Assembly: GCF_011813015.1 (NCBI RefSeq) | Contig: NZ_QHLQ01000003.1 | Location: forward strand, 124,001-188,000 | DNA from: Parasedimentitalea denitrificans | GTDB lineage: Bacteria > Pseudomonadota > Alphaproteobacteria > Rhodobacterales > Rhodobacteraceae | Direction of reading: 5' to 3' | DNA: 64,000 bases | Shown: piece by piece, positions 49,664 through 58,340 of the stretch | How positions within the stretch are numbered: the stretch's first letter is position 1 | Layout of the letters: every line of letters begins with the position of its first letter | Notes under the pieces: model-generated | What the model was told of the DNA's origin: nothing | Seen by the model: only the letters and a program-made list of their open reading frames with translations | Databases searched by the model: none | Translations under genes and position numbers: made by a program

Positions 49664-50260
49664 GTGAATACTCGTGCCCCACAACAAAGACGCTTGAAAA
49701 CACGCGCAAAATTAATCGAAGTTGCACAGGAAATTGTAGCCGTTCAGGGCTATTCCGGCCTTCGGGTTGAGGATGTTGTAGACCAAGCAGGCGTAGCCAA
49801 GGGCACTCTGTTCTCCCATTTCAAAGACAAGGATGGCCTGCTTGCGGTCCTTATCGGCGCTGAAGTCATGACTCAGCTGGACCAGATGGAGGCACAGGGC
49901 CAGCCCAACAACATCAACGAGGTCATTGATCGCCTGTCCCCCCTGCTCTCTTTCATCGCAACCGATCGAGTGATCTTCGAACTATTGCTTCGCTACTCAG
50001 GCTCAACTGGGGCCGAGATCGACGAAGTGGTAACAGCAGGACTTGTACGCCAAGTCACTCTTTTCGCCGGATGGCTGGCCCAGCTGCAACACACCGGTGA
50101 GGTGCGAAATGATTCACCCGCCGAACTACTATCCGAAGGCATTCAAGCTTTCCTCTACCACGTGCTGGCGCTTTGGTTCTGCATAGAGCACACCAACGAC
50201 GACTCGCCCGCCACATCCCTGCAACCGTTTCTGCACAGCTGGCTGGCACCCAAGACTTAA
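49664..50260 (+). CDS. TetR family transcriptional regulator
   Basis: This 198-residue repressor has an N-terminal helix-turn-helix (GLRVEDVVDQAGVAKGTLFSHFKDKDGLLAV, about residues 32-62) and a C-terminal ligand domain. The GTG start is used because ATG at 49650 is out of frame. It lies divergent to the flavodoxin-fold oxidoreductase and convergent to lysE, overlapping its end by 4 bp. It probably controls the reductase and itself. Ligand is unknown. Confidence 0.92.
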   Translation: MNTRAPQQRRLKTRAKLIEVAQEIVAVQGYSGLRVEDVVDQAGVAKGTLFSHFKDKDGLLAVLIGAEVMTQLDQMEAQGQPNNINEVIDRLSPLLSFIATDRVIFELLLRYSGSTGAEIDEVVTAGLVRQVTLFAGWLAQLQHTGEVRNDSPAELLSEGIQAFLYHVLALWFCIEHTNDDSPATSLQPFLHSWLAPKT

Positions 50261-50877
50261 AGAAACGGAATCGCCAGCCCTACGCAGATCAGCAAACCAC
50301 CTGAAACAGTGTTGATCCGCTTTAGACTATCAGACGATGAAATGTACTGGCGTACGTGATGGATAAACCCGGCCAACACCAAGTTCCCCACCAGTGGCAC
50401 CATGAACGACAAAACCACAATCGCCGTCACATCTTTCCAGGTCAGCCCCGACAGATCAAAGAATCCGGGCAATACGCCCATGTAAAACAAGATCGCTTTT
50501 GGGTTACCTAAAATCACGGCCACACCAGCCAGAAAGCCAGCCCAGACCCCGGGTCGGGTTAAAGCCTTGTTTTCCTGCATCTTGTCGCCCGCATGCCTGA
50601 TCAACAGTACGCCCATGACAACAAACATTCCGCAGGCCACCCAGCGCAGCAGCGTCATCACGCCTTCGACCTCGGATACCAGCCACGACATGCCCGCGAC
50701 CGCCACCAGCGGCCACAAGATGTCGCCGCAGGCAACCCCCAGGGCTAACGGCCATGCGCCGTGAAACCCATTCGACAGCGACCGCGCCGCCAAGGCCAGC
50801 CACACCGGGCCAGGCGTCAAGAACAGGATAAACAGCGCCCCAGTGTACAGCACCAAGTCCCAAACAGAAACGCTCAT
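50257..50877 (-). CDS. LysE family amino acid exporter
   Basis: This 206-residue protein has about six transmembrane helices and the LysE/RhtB start FILFLTPGPVWLALAARSLSNG and GVACGDILWPL segment, all typical. Its ATG overlaps the recF stop by 4 bp, so it may be co-translated with recF, which is unusual. The export substrate is unknown. It converges on the TetR gene. Confidence 0.9.
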   Translation of the reverse strand: MSVSVWDLVLYTGALFILFLTPGPVWLALAARSLSNGFHGAWPLALGVACGDILWPLVAVAGMSWLVSEVEGVMTLLRWVACGMFVVMGVLLIRHAGDKMQENKALTRPGVWAGFLAGVAVILGNPKAILFYMGVLPGFFDLSGLTWKDVTAIVVLSFMVPLVGNLVLAGFIHHVRQYISSSDSLKRINTVSGGLLICVGLAIPFL

Positions 50878-51971
50878 GCCTGCCGCACCTGCGACAGACC
50901 ACCATCCTCAGTGACTTCCAATATCTGCGCGCGATCACCAAGGGCTGCGAACATCTCCGGTCCAGTTCCAGTCATCCAGGCCTGCGCTCCCAATCCGCAA
51001 ATCTCATCATACAAGGCTGCACAACGATCCGCGTCCAAATGCGCGGCAACTTCGTCTAGCAACAACATCGGAGGTGCACCATCTCGCTGCGCCAAGGCAC
51101 GGGCATTTGCCAAAATTAACGACACCAACAGCGCCTTCTGCTCACCGGTTGAGCACTCCTTGGCCGCCACCCCCTTGGCCACATAGGTTCCAATCAAATC
51201 ACTACGATGCGGCCCAACCAGGGTGCGCCCCGCTGCCAAGTCGCGAAACCGGCTCTCGGCCAAGGCTTCGCGAAGATCATCCTCGCTACCAGGCATCGAC
51301 CCTTCGCTTTGAATCAATTCCAGTTCCGCTGCGGGAAACGCAGTCTCGGCGTCAGCCTGCGCGACCTGCAAGCTTTCAATCGCCGACATCCGCGCCTGAT
51401 GTACCCGATTACCCGCCTCGGCCATTTGCCCTTCCAGCACCCGATACCACGCCGGATCCCGCACTTGTTCCTTCAACAACCGGTTCCGCTCACGCATGGA
51501 TTTTTCATAGGTCAGCGAGGCCTCGGCATGGCTCGGGTCAAAGCTCAGCACGATGCGATCCAAAAATCGCCGCCGCCCCTCAGCGGCCTCAATCCACAAC
51601 CGGTCCATCGCCGGAATCAACCAGACCACACGACTGATCTTACCCAATGCAATCTGATTGGCTGCCTTGCCATCAATGCGGATCTGCCGCGCAGCACCAC
51701 CTTCAGACCAGATATCAATCTCGTAAATCTGGTTGGCCGCCTGCAACTGCCCGGTCAACTTCCAGCCGACATCCTCGGCTCGGCGTGCCATATCCGCTGC
51801 CCCTGCCCGGCGCAAACCACGCCCCGGCGAAAACAACGATACCGCTTCCAGAATATTGGTCTTACCGGCCCCATTGGCCCCAAACAACGCCACCGGGCGC
51901 CCATCCAGCTTCAGCTCCGCCCGCTTATGCGAACGAAAGTAAGACAGGGTCAACGCGGTCAGAGCCAACAT
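50874..51971 (-). CDS. recF: DNA replication and repair protein RecF
   Basis: This 365-residue SMC-like ATPase helps load RecA at gaps. It has Walker A FGANGAGKTNILEA (near residues 30-43), the signature-like STGEQKALLVSLILA and Walker B LLLDEVAAHLD. It lies after dnaN in the usual order and is coupled by overlap to lysE. Its start is 60 bp after the dnaN stop. Confidence 0.97.
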   Translation of the reverse strand: MLALTALTLSYFRSHKRAELKLDGRPVALFGANGAGKTNILEAVSLFSPGRGLRRAGAADMARRAEDVGWKLTGQLQAANQIYEIDIWSEGGAARQIRIDGKAANQIALGKISRVVWLIPAMDRLWIEAAEGRRRFLDRIVLSFDPSHAEASLTYEKSMRERNRLLKEQVRDPAWYRVLEGQMAEAGNRVHQARMSAIESLQVAQADAETAFPAAELELIQSEGSMPGSEDDLREALAESRFRDLAAGRTLVGPHRSDLIGTYVAKGVAAKECSTGEQKALLVSLILANARALAQRDGAPPMLLLDEVAAHLDADRCAALYDEICGLGAQAWMTGTGPEMFAALGDRAQILEVTEDGGLSQVRQA

Positions 51972-51986
51972 CGCCCGGCCTCATTT

Positions 51987-52006
51987 CTTCTTGTTAAAAA
52001 TACCTC
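51987..52006. repeat. spacer element, CTTC...AAATA-CTC family, copy 2
   Basis: CTTC-TTGTT-AAAAATACCTC lies between dnaN and recF. It matches copies at 18247-18269 and 59882-59905 in layout. Confidence 0.35.
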
Positions 52007-52031
52007 TGCCGAAGGCATCGCCGTCAGGCGA

Positions 52032-53150
52032 TCAAACCCGCATCGGCATCACGACGTATACGGCGCTTTGATCATTGCCTTCGCGCATCAACGTCGGATC
52101 ACCCGAAGAGTTGAACATGAACACCGCGTTTTCGCGATCCACCTGATTGGCAATTTCCAGCAGGTACTTGGCGTTGAAACCAATCTCCAGCCGTTCATCG
52201 TTATAGGCCACAGCCAGTTCTTCTTCGGCCGCACCGCTGTCAGGCGCATTGACCGACAGGACCAACCGGTCTTCATCCAATTGTAGCTTCACCGCCCGCG
52301 AACGCTCGGAAGACACTGTCGCCACACGATCCACCGCTTGGGCAAATTCCTTGGCGTCCACTTCCAGACGACGGGTGTTACCCTGCGGAATAACCCGTGT
52401 GTAATCAGGGAACGTCCCGTCGATCACTTTTGAGGTCAGCGTGATGTCAGGCGTGGCAAAGCGCACTTTGGTTTCGCTCACCGAAACCGCAATTTCCATC
52501 TCATCATCGTCCAGCAGCTTGCGCAGCTCACCCACGGTTTTGCGTGGAACAATAACGCCCGGCATTTCCATAGCACCAGCAGGCAGATCCGCATCAATGC
52601 GCGCCAAGCGGTGTCCATCGGTGGCAACACAGCGCAGAACTTTACCGTCCGCACCATCCGACGTGTGCATGTATACACCGTTCAGATAGTACCGGGTCTC
52701 TTCAGTCGAAATCGCGAATTTCGACTTGTCAAACAGCCGACGCAGCATTCCAGCCGGAGCCGTGAAATTAGATTGATACTCAGACGAGGCCATCACCGGG
52801 AAGTCCTCACGCGGCAGCGTCGCCAGCGAGAAATTCGACCGACCAGCTTCAACCGTCAATCGGCCAGTCGCCGCATCAGCGTTCAAAGTAACCAGAGCGC
52901 CATCAGGCAACTTGCGGACAATCTCGTGCAAAGTCGTAGCGGCCACGGTGGTGGCACCAGCGCGTTCCACTTGGGCAAGCGCTTTGTCGACGACTTCGAT
53001 ATCCAGATCGGTGGCGCGGAACTGCACCTGCTCACCTTCAGCCTCGATCAACACATTGGCAAGAATCGGGATGGTGTTGCGACGTTCCACAACAGACTGA
53101 GCCTGGGATACTGCCTTCAGCAGGGCACCACGTTCGATACTGATCTTCAT
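52032..53150 (-). CDS. dnaN: DNA polymerase III beta sliding clamp
   Basis: This 372-residue ring protein tethers polymerase III to DNA. It starts MKISIERGALLKAVSQAQSVVERRNTIPILANVL and ends with the family tail AVYVVMPMRV. Three similar domains are visible by length. It is in the usual dnaA-dnaN-recF order, 202 bp after dnaA, and has its own gap with a strong dnaA terminator. Confidence 0.98.
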   Translation of the reverse strand: MKISIERGALLKAVSQAQSVVERRNTIPILANVLIEAEGEQVQFRATDLDIEVVDKALAQVERAGATTVAATTLHEIVRKLPDGALVTLNADAATGRLTVEAGRSNFSLATLPREDFPVMASSEYQSNFTAPAGMLRRLFDKSKFAISTEETRYYLNGVYMHTSDGADGKVLRCVATDGHRLARIDADLPAGAMEMPGVIVPRKTVGELRKLLDDDEMEIAVSVSETKVRFATPDITLTSKVIDGTFPDYTRVIPQGNTRRLEVDAKEFAQAVDRVATVSSERSRAVKLQLDEDRLVLSVNAPDSGAAEEELAVAYNDERLEIGFNAKYLLEIANQVDRENAVFMFNSSGDPTLMREGNDQSAVYVVMPMRV

Positions 53151-53306
53151 TCCCTCAATCCCCTTCGAATGGCCGGGAAGGGCAAAATAACGTTTTACCC
53201 AACCAGCACAAGGCTTTTCATGAATTTGTTCAATGGAATGCCCGGCCCGTCAAGGGGCGCAACGCCGATGATGGTGCATTGCAGCCTAATCGTTGCGTTA
53301 CGGCCT

Positions 53307-53338
53307 AAAAAAACGGCCCCGGAGATCTCCGGGGCCGT
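53307..53338 (-). terminator. dnaA intrinsic terminator
   Basis: ACGGCCCCGGAG-AT-CTCCGGGGCCGT is a perfect 26-base palindrome, followed on the minus strand by TTTTTTT. It lies just after the dnaA stop and separates dnaA from dnaN transcription. Confidence 0.9.
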
Positions 53339-53352
53339 CAAATCAACGCAAT

Positions 53353-54774
53353 TTACGCTTCCAGTGCGCGGCGCAGCATTTCGACGTCTTCAGCAATCTG
53401 ACCATCAGTTTGCTTCAACTCTTCGATACGTTTGACACCATGCATCACTGTCGTGTGGTCACGGCCACCGAACCGGCGGCCAATTTCTGGCAGCGAGCGG
53501 CTGGTCAGCTGCTTGGACAGGTACATCGCCACCTGACGCGGACGTGCAAACGACCGCAACCGTTTCGGACCAATGATGTCAGACATACGGATATTGTAGT
53601 AGTCGGACACTTTACGCTGAATTTCCTCAACCGTGATCTTCCGCTCAGATGCGCGCAGAACGTCAGCCAGACAATCCTGCGTCAGATCCATATCAATCTC
53701 ACGCCCAACCAGCGATGCAAATGCGAACAGACGAGTCAAAGCCCCTTCCAGCACACGCACATTGGTCGAAATGCGGTGAGCCAGGAATTCCAGAACACCG
53801 TCAGCAATCTGAAGACCCGGATAGGTGGCCCCATACTGACGCACCTTGGTTTGCAGGATGCCCAGACGCAGTTCATAGTCTGTTGGGTGCAGATCAACCA
53901 CCAGACCGCACTGCAGACGCGACTTCACGCGATCTTCCAGATCCTTGATTTCGCCTGGCGCACGGTCGGCCGAGATGATGATCTGTTTGTTCTGATCCAC
54001 CAGCGCGTTGAAGGTGTGAAAGAACTCTTCCTGAGTCGAGCCTTTGCCGGCGATGAACTGCACGTCATCCACCATCAGCACGTCGACAGAGCGGAACAGA
54101 TGTTTGAAATCCATCATCCGGCGTTCGCGCAAGGCCTGAACGAACCGATACATGAACTGCTCTGCTGACAGATACAGCACATTCAGATCAGGCTTCCGGG
54201 CGGTCAGTTCCCAGGCGATCGCATGCATCAGGTGTGTCTTACCCAGTCCAACACCACCATAAAGGACCAGCGGATTAAACGTGACTGGGCCGCCTTCAGC
54301 GACCCGACGGGCTGCTGCGTGGGCCAACTCGTTGGGCTTACCAACCACAAAGCTGTCGAATGTGAACCGTGGATCAAGCGGCGCAGCTTGCAACGTTTCC
54401 ATTTTATCCGCAGCCGCACTGGTTGCACCAGCTGAGCGCGGCGACGAATCGACCAGTTCAGCCGGTTCAGTGTTTAGCTCCACAAAGGGTTCTTCTTCAC
54501 GCTCTGGAGCACGCGCCGGACGGACCGGAGAATTTGCAGCAACTTTGAATGACAAACGCTGAACCGATTCTCCGGACAGGTTGAATTCATGCAGAATCAA
54601 ATCTGCAAAGTTCTGACTAACGTAATTTCCCATGAAATTGGTTGGGACGTGGAATATCGCCACCCCTTTCTCCAACTCATCGAATTCTAGTGGTTCAATC
54701 CACGTAGTATAATTATTTTGCCCGACCGTTTTGAGCAACCGCTGCCTCAGTTGGCTCCATTTATCTTGTGTCAT
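53353..54774 (-). CDS. dnaA: chromosomal replication initiator DnaA
   Basis: This 473-residue AAA+ initiator opens the origin. N-terminal domain I (MTQDKWSQLRQRLLKTVGQNNYTTWIEPLEF), a long variable linker, Walker A GGVGLGKT (173-180), Walker B VDDVQFIAGK, and the domain IV DNA-binding signature GGRDHTTVMHGVKRI are all intact. The ATG at 54774 follows a AGG-containing segment; an earlier in-frame ATG at 54786 is an alternative. Upstream is a 552-bp gap with a DnaA box. Confidence 0.98.
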   Translation of the reverse strand: MTQDKWSQLRQRLLKTVGQNNYTTWIEPLEFDELEKGVAIFHVPTNFMGNYVSQNFADLILHEFNLSGESVQRLSFKVAANSPVRPARAPEREEEPFVELNTEPAELVDSSPRSAGATSAAADKMETLQAAPLDPRFTFDSFVVGKPNELAHAAARRVAEGGPVTFNPLVLYGGVGLGKTHLMHAIAWELTARKPDLNVLYLSAEQFMYRFVQALRERRMMDFKHLFRSVDVLMVDDVQFIAGKGSTQEEFFHTFNALVDQNKQIIISADRAPGEIKDLEDRVKSRLQCGLVVDLHPTDYELRLGILQTKVRQYGATYPGLQIADGVLEFLAHRISTNVRVLEGALTRLFAFASLVGREIDMDLTQDCLADVLRASERKITVEEIQRKVSDYYNIRMSDIIGPKRLRSFARPRQVAMYLSKQLTSRSLPEIGRRFGGRDHTTVMHGVKRIEELKQTDGQIAEDVEMLRRALEA

Positions 54775-55200
54775 TACGCGCCTCATACGTCCCGAATTAA
54801 TAGCCTTACCAAGCCCACACTCGCCCAAATCTGTTTACCAATGTCAAAACAACACAACCGTCCCATGCATAGGCCAGAGTTAAACTGAACTAGGCCGTTC
54901 CCTCCGGAACTGTTTCTTTGACACTCGCAAAGCAAAAAGCATCCATGCAACAACATGAATTTAGTTAACATTACGCACACACAATGCGACAGGGCTGCTA
55001 CCCGGGAAAACCCGGGGCAGTTGCATTCAATCAGCGCAGCCAAAACACACTGCGCATCTGAACTAAAGTCACGAAAGAATTCCCGATGCCCATCAGGAAA
55101 TTCGCGAGCAGCCTAGTCCCCCCAGCGAATGAATCGCTGGACTATTGGTAACAACATAGAGCCGCCTCCATCAATGAAACTATGATGTTGACTCGGTGAT

Positions 55201-55209
55201 TGTGGATAA
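55201..55209 (-). promoter_or_regulatory. consensus DnaA box
   Basis: TGTGGATAA is the reverse complement of TTATCCACA, an exact match. It lies about 430 bases upstream of dnaA, and a GANTC site is adjacent, as in cell-cycle-regulated alphaproteobacterial origins. Confidence 0.7.
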
Positions 55210-55257
55210 AGAATCTCTCTTGGCCTATTGGCAGATCTAAGAGCGTGACAAAAAAGC

Positions 55258-55284
55258 AAAGGCGCTGCAAATTGCAGCGCCTTT
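55258..55284 (-). terminator. rpsT intrinsic terminator
   Basis: AAAGGCGCTGC pairs with GCAGCGCCTTT with a short AAATT loop, 43 bases after the rpsT stop. On the minus strand a T-rich tract (TTTGCTTTTTTG) follows, as expected for termination. Confidence 0.88.
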
Positions 55285-55326
55285 GACGTTTAGTAATTGT
55301 TGGCAGCAGGGCCAGAATTCAGAGAA

Positions 55327-55590
55327 TCAGCCCAGCGATTTAACACGTGCAGACAGACGCGAAACTTTACGCGACGCAGTGTTCTTGTGGTAAACGCCTT
55401 TGGTGACGCCACGCATCAGTTCTGGCTGAGCAGCGCGCAGAGCAGCAGTCGCTGCTTCTTTGTCGCCCGACTCGATAGCTTCTTCAACAGTACGCAGGAA
55501 GGTGCGGATGCGCGAACGACGGGCTTTGTTGATAGCAAAGCGCTTCTCGTTCTGACGGGCGCGCTTTTTTGCTTGTGGTGTATTAGCCAT
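55327..55590 (-). CDS. rpsT: 30S ribosomal protein S20
   Basis: This 87-residue protein binds 16S rRNA. It starts [33 protein letters not shown], the standard S20 start. Only this ATG is plausible; the frame extends upstream without a ribosome-binding site. It is monocistronic with a strong terminator and lies next to dnaA, as in related genomes. Confidence 0.98.
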   Translation of the reverse strand: MANTPQAKKRARQNEKRFAINKARRSRIRTFLRTVEEAIESGDKEAATAALRAAQPELMRGVTKGVYHKNTASRKVSRLSARVKSLG

Positions 55591-55765
55591 GGTATTGGAC
55601 CTTACTCTCGGGTTTGTATTTCTGACGCGCAATGTCAGCCAACCCGGATCGATCCACCGGTGTGATTCTAGCCTAAGCGGGCTGCACGCGCATTTATCCG
55701 GGCTGACCTACGCAAAATTCACCTCTTTGGCAAGGTGAGTCTTGGCTCGCCCCAAAAACTAAAAA

Positions 55766-55784
55766 GCAGGCCACCTGGGCCTGC
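55766..55784 (-). terminator. terminator after the enoyl-CoA hydratase gene
   Basis: GCAGGCC-ACCTG-GGCCTGC is a 7-bp hairpin; on the minus strand it is followed by TTTTTAG. It lies 25 bases after the stop. Confidence 0.75.
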
Positions 55785-55808
55785 TCCTGTTTCTCGCATG
55801 TGGCTCGC

Positions 55809-56585
55809 TTACTTGTCGCGGAACTGAGCTTCACGCTTTTCAAGAAATGCAGCCATGCCCTCTTTCTGGTCTTCAGTCGCAAACATCGAGTGGAACACCC
55901 GGCGTTCAAACAACATGCCTTCGCTCAGCGGCAGCTCGTAACTGCGGTTCACTGCTTCTTTGACTGCGGCTGCAGACAGCGATGACTTCTCAGCAATTTT
56001 CTGCGCTGCGCCCATTGCTTCATCGATTAGCTTCTTGGCCGGCACCACGCGCGAAACCAAACCCGCACGTTCAGCTTCTTCAGCTCCCATGAAGCGACCC
56101 GTCAGGTTCATGTCCATGGATTTCGACTTACCAACAAACCGAGTCAGTCGCTGACTGCCACCCATCCCGGCTATAACGCCCAAGTTAATCTCCGGCTGAC
56201 CGAACTTCGCCGTTTCAGACGCAATGATGAAATCGCACATCATTGCGATCTCGCATCCACCGCCCAGCGCATAACCACTCACCGCAGCGATAACCGGCTT
56301 GCGAACAGAATCGAACCGGTCGTTGATCTCGGCAAATAGGTTGGTGCTAAACACATCAACAAAGCTCATCTCTGACATCTCTTTGATGTCAGCGCCCGCA
56401 GCAAAGGCCTTCTCAGACCCGGTAAGAACGATGCAACGAACCTTGTCGTTGGCGTCGGCCTCTTCCAGGGCCTTGCTCAATTCCTGCAGCAAAACGCTGT
56501 TGAGCGCGTTCAACGCATCAGGCCGGTTCAGTTTGATAAGCGAAACGTGATCCTGCACTTCGACGTTGATCGTCTCATAAGCCAT
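55809..56585 (-). CDS. enoyl-CoA hydratase
   Basis: This 258-residue crotonase hydrates trans-2-enoyl-CoA in fatty-acid beta-oxidation. Oxyanion segments are [10 protein letters not shown] and [18 protein letters not shown] with catalytic Glu, and the second Glu in [20 protein letters not shown]. The start is [10 protein letters not shown]; an ATG five codons upstream (56600), with a GGA 3 bases before it, is also possible. It is monocistronic. Confidence 0.93.
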   Translation of the reverse strand: MAYETINVEVQDHVSLIKLNRPDALNALNSVLLQELSKALEEADANDKVRCIVLTGSEKAFAAGADIKEMSEMSFVDVFSTNLFAEINDRFDSVRKPVIAAVSGYALGGGCEIAMMCDFIIASETAKFGQPEINLGVIAGMGGSQRLTRFVGKSKSMDMNLTGRFMGAEEAERAGLVSRVVPAKKLIDEAMGAAQKIAEKSSLSAAAVKEAVNRSYELPLSEGMLFERRVFHSMFATEDQKEGMAAFLEKREAQFRDK

Positions 56586-56647
56586 ACTTTGAACTTTCAT
56601 AATTCCGTTAGGAACGATTCCTTACCACGCAGGATATCTCGTTCAAG

Positions 56648-57499
56648 CTATCTTTGGCACTTGCCACAATAGAAGGTTGAGCGTCCGGACTGAGTGATTC
56701 GACCTATTATACCGCTACAACTGGCCCCTTTGCAGGGTTCACCCTCACGGCCATACACATCAAAGCTATGCTGAAAATATCCAAGATTTCCATCGGCTTG
56801 CCTAAAATCTTTCAACGAAGATCCCCCTGCGTCAATTGCGTCGGCCAGAACCTGCCGGACAACCGGAACAAGACCCGCAACTCGGCTCGCAGAAATTTGT
56901 CCGGCTTTGCGACGTGGCGACACCTTTGATCGAAACAATACCTCGCAGACGTAGATATTACCCAACCCTGCGATGATTCCCTGATCCAGCAACGCCGACT
57001 TCACCGGCGTATTCCGCCCCTCAAAAGCCTGAATCAGGTAGTCCTCTTGAAAGTCATTCCCAAGCGGTTCCGGCCCCAAAACCGACAGCAACTTGTGCTG
57101 ATCCGCCGTCGCCGTGTCCAACAAGTCCATCGCCCCAAACCGACGCGGGTCATTAAATGTAATGCGCGCGCCATTATCCATGTCGAACACCACATGGTCA
57201 TGTTTCTGCTTTGCCGGGTGATCGTGTACAAACTGCCCCAGCGGATCGCCCGATACCGTCATCCGTCCCGACATGCCAAGGTGAACCAGAAGGGACTCAC
57301 CGCTATCCAGTTCTGCCAGAATATACTTTGACCGCCGCCGCAGCGCATTCACCCGCGCCCCGGTCAACCGCTCGGCCATCCGCTCTGGAAACGGCCAACG
57401 CAGATCCGGCCGGTTGACCTGCGCATTTGCGATCACCGCCCCCTCCATCGCGGGTGCAAGCCCACGCATTACGGTTTCAACCTCGGGTAATTCCGGCAT
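56648..57499 (-). CDS. mutM: formamidopyrimidine-DNA glycosylase MutM (Fpg)
   Basis: This 283-residue base-excision repair enzyme removes 8-oxoguanine and nicks the strand. Pro2-Glu3 are catalytic in [14 protein letters not shown], and GGGAGC precedes the ATG. The C-terminal zinc finger has an unusual spacing, CKGASC...CGKC, with four residues between the first two cysteines instead of two. I recall a similar spacing from alphaproteobacterial relatives. It is divergent from ubiE. Confidence 0.95.
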   Translation of the reverse strand: MPELPEVETVMRGLAPAMEGAVIANAQVNRPDLRWPFPERMAERLTGARVNALRRRSKYILAELDSGESLLVHLGMSGRMTVSGDPLGQFVHDHPAKQKHDHVVFDMDNGARITFNDPRRFGAMDLLDTATADQHKLLSVLGPEPLGNDFQEDYLIQAFEGRNTPVKSALLDQGIIAGLGNIYVCEVLFRSKVSPRRKAGQISASRVAGLVPVVRQVLADAIDAGGSSLKDFRQADGNLGYFQHSFDVYGREGEPCKGASCSGIIGRITQSGRSTFYCGKCQR

Positions 57500-57584
57500 C
57501 TCTTTGCTCCCAAACCAAACGGCCGCATTGTACCTCCCTGTCAGCACCTTATAACAGGGTCGAAATTTCAAAAACGGCAGTCCC

Positions 57585-58337
57585 ATGTCAGACACATCGC
57601 AGAACACCACCCACTTTGGGTTCGAAACCGTCCGCGAAGACGAAAAAGTCGGCCGCGTGCAGGGCGTCTTTAACTCGGTTGCGTCCAAGTACGACATCAT
57701 GAACGATGTGATGAGCGTCGGTATCCACCGAGTGTGGAAAGACGCGATGATGGATTGGCTCGCCCCGCGCCCCGGTCAACGACTGTTGGATGTAGCTGGC
57801 GGCACCGGTGACATCTCTTACCGCTTCCTGAAACGCGCAGGCCACGGCCACGCAACCGTTCTAGATATCACGACACCGATGCTAGAGGCTGGGCGCACCC
57901 GTGCCGAGGCCGACCAGATGTCCGACAGTCTGGACTGGGTCACTGGCGATGCCATGGCCCTGCCGTTCAAGGACAACACTTTTGATGTCTATACCATCTC
58001 CTTCGGCATCCGGAACGTCACCCGCCCGCAAGAGGCCCTGAACGAAGCCTACCGCGTACTAAAACCCGGTGGCCGCCTTATGGTGCTGGAATTCAGCCAA
58101 TTGCCCAACCCGGCCTTGCAAAAGGCCTATGACCTTTATTCCTTCAACGTGATTCCGCGCATGGGGCAACTGATCGCAGACGATTATGACAGCTACCAGT
58201 ATCTGGTCGAATCGATCCGTAACTTCCCCGATCAGGACACTTTCCTAAGCATGGTGCGCAAAGCCGGATTTGAAAACGCCAAGTACCGCAACTTAAGCTT
58301 AGGAATCGCTGCCCTTCACTCTGGATGGAAAATCTAA
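57585..58337 (+). CDS. ubiE: ubiquinone/menaquinone methyltransferase UbiE
   Basis: This 250-residue class I methyltransferase C-methylates ubiquinone and menaquinone precursors. The SAM-binding motif is [20 protein letters not shown], and the family motif [34 protein letters not shown] is intact, as is the start with TTHFGFETV. UbiB follows 3 bases later, so the pair is an operon. Confidence 0.97.
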   Translation: MSDTSQNTTHFGFETVREDEKVGRVQGVFNSVASKYDIMNDVMSVGIHRVWKDAMMDWLAPRPGQRLLDVAGGTGDISYRFLKRAGHGHATVLDITTPMLEAGRTRAEADQMSDSLDWVTGDAMALPFKDNTFDVYTISFGIRNVTRPQEALNEAYRVLKPGGRLMVLEFSQLPNPALQKAYDLYSFNVIPRMGQLIADDYDSYQYLVESIRNFPDQDTFLSMVRKAGFENAKYRNLSLGIAALHSGWKI

Positions 58338-58340
58338 CTG

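Larger units (their letters stand above)
54775..55326. other. dnaA-rpsT intergenic region, possible oriC or dnaA control region
   Basis: This 552-bp gap has no supported gene. It contains a consensus DnaA box TGTGGATAA (55201-55209), two GANTC sites of the type methylated by CcrM (GAATC at 55131-55135 and 55211-55215), an AT-rich stretch around 54950-54975, a CCCGGG-AAAA-CCCGGG hairpin (55001-55016) and the rpsT terminator. Only one perfect box was found, so this may be the dnaA regulatory region and not the true origin. Confidence 0.45.

Noticed and set aside
51207..52286. 359-residue ORF antisense to recF and dnaN
   Set aside because: Shadow spanning two real genes and their gap; no family match by eye.
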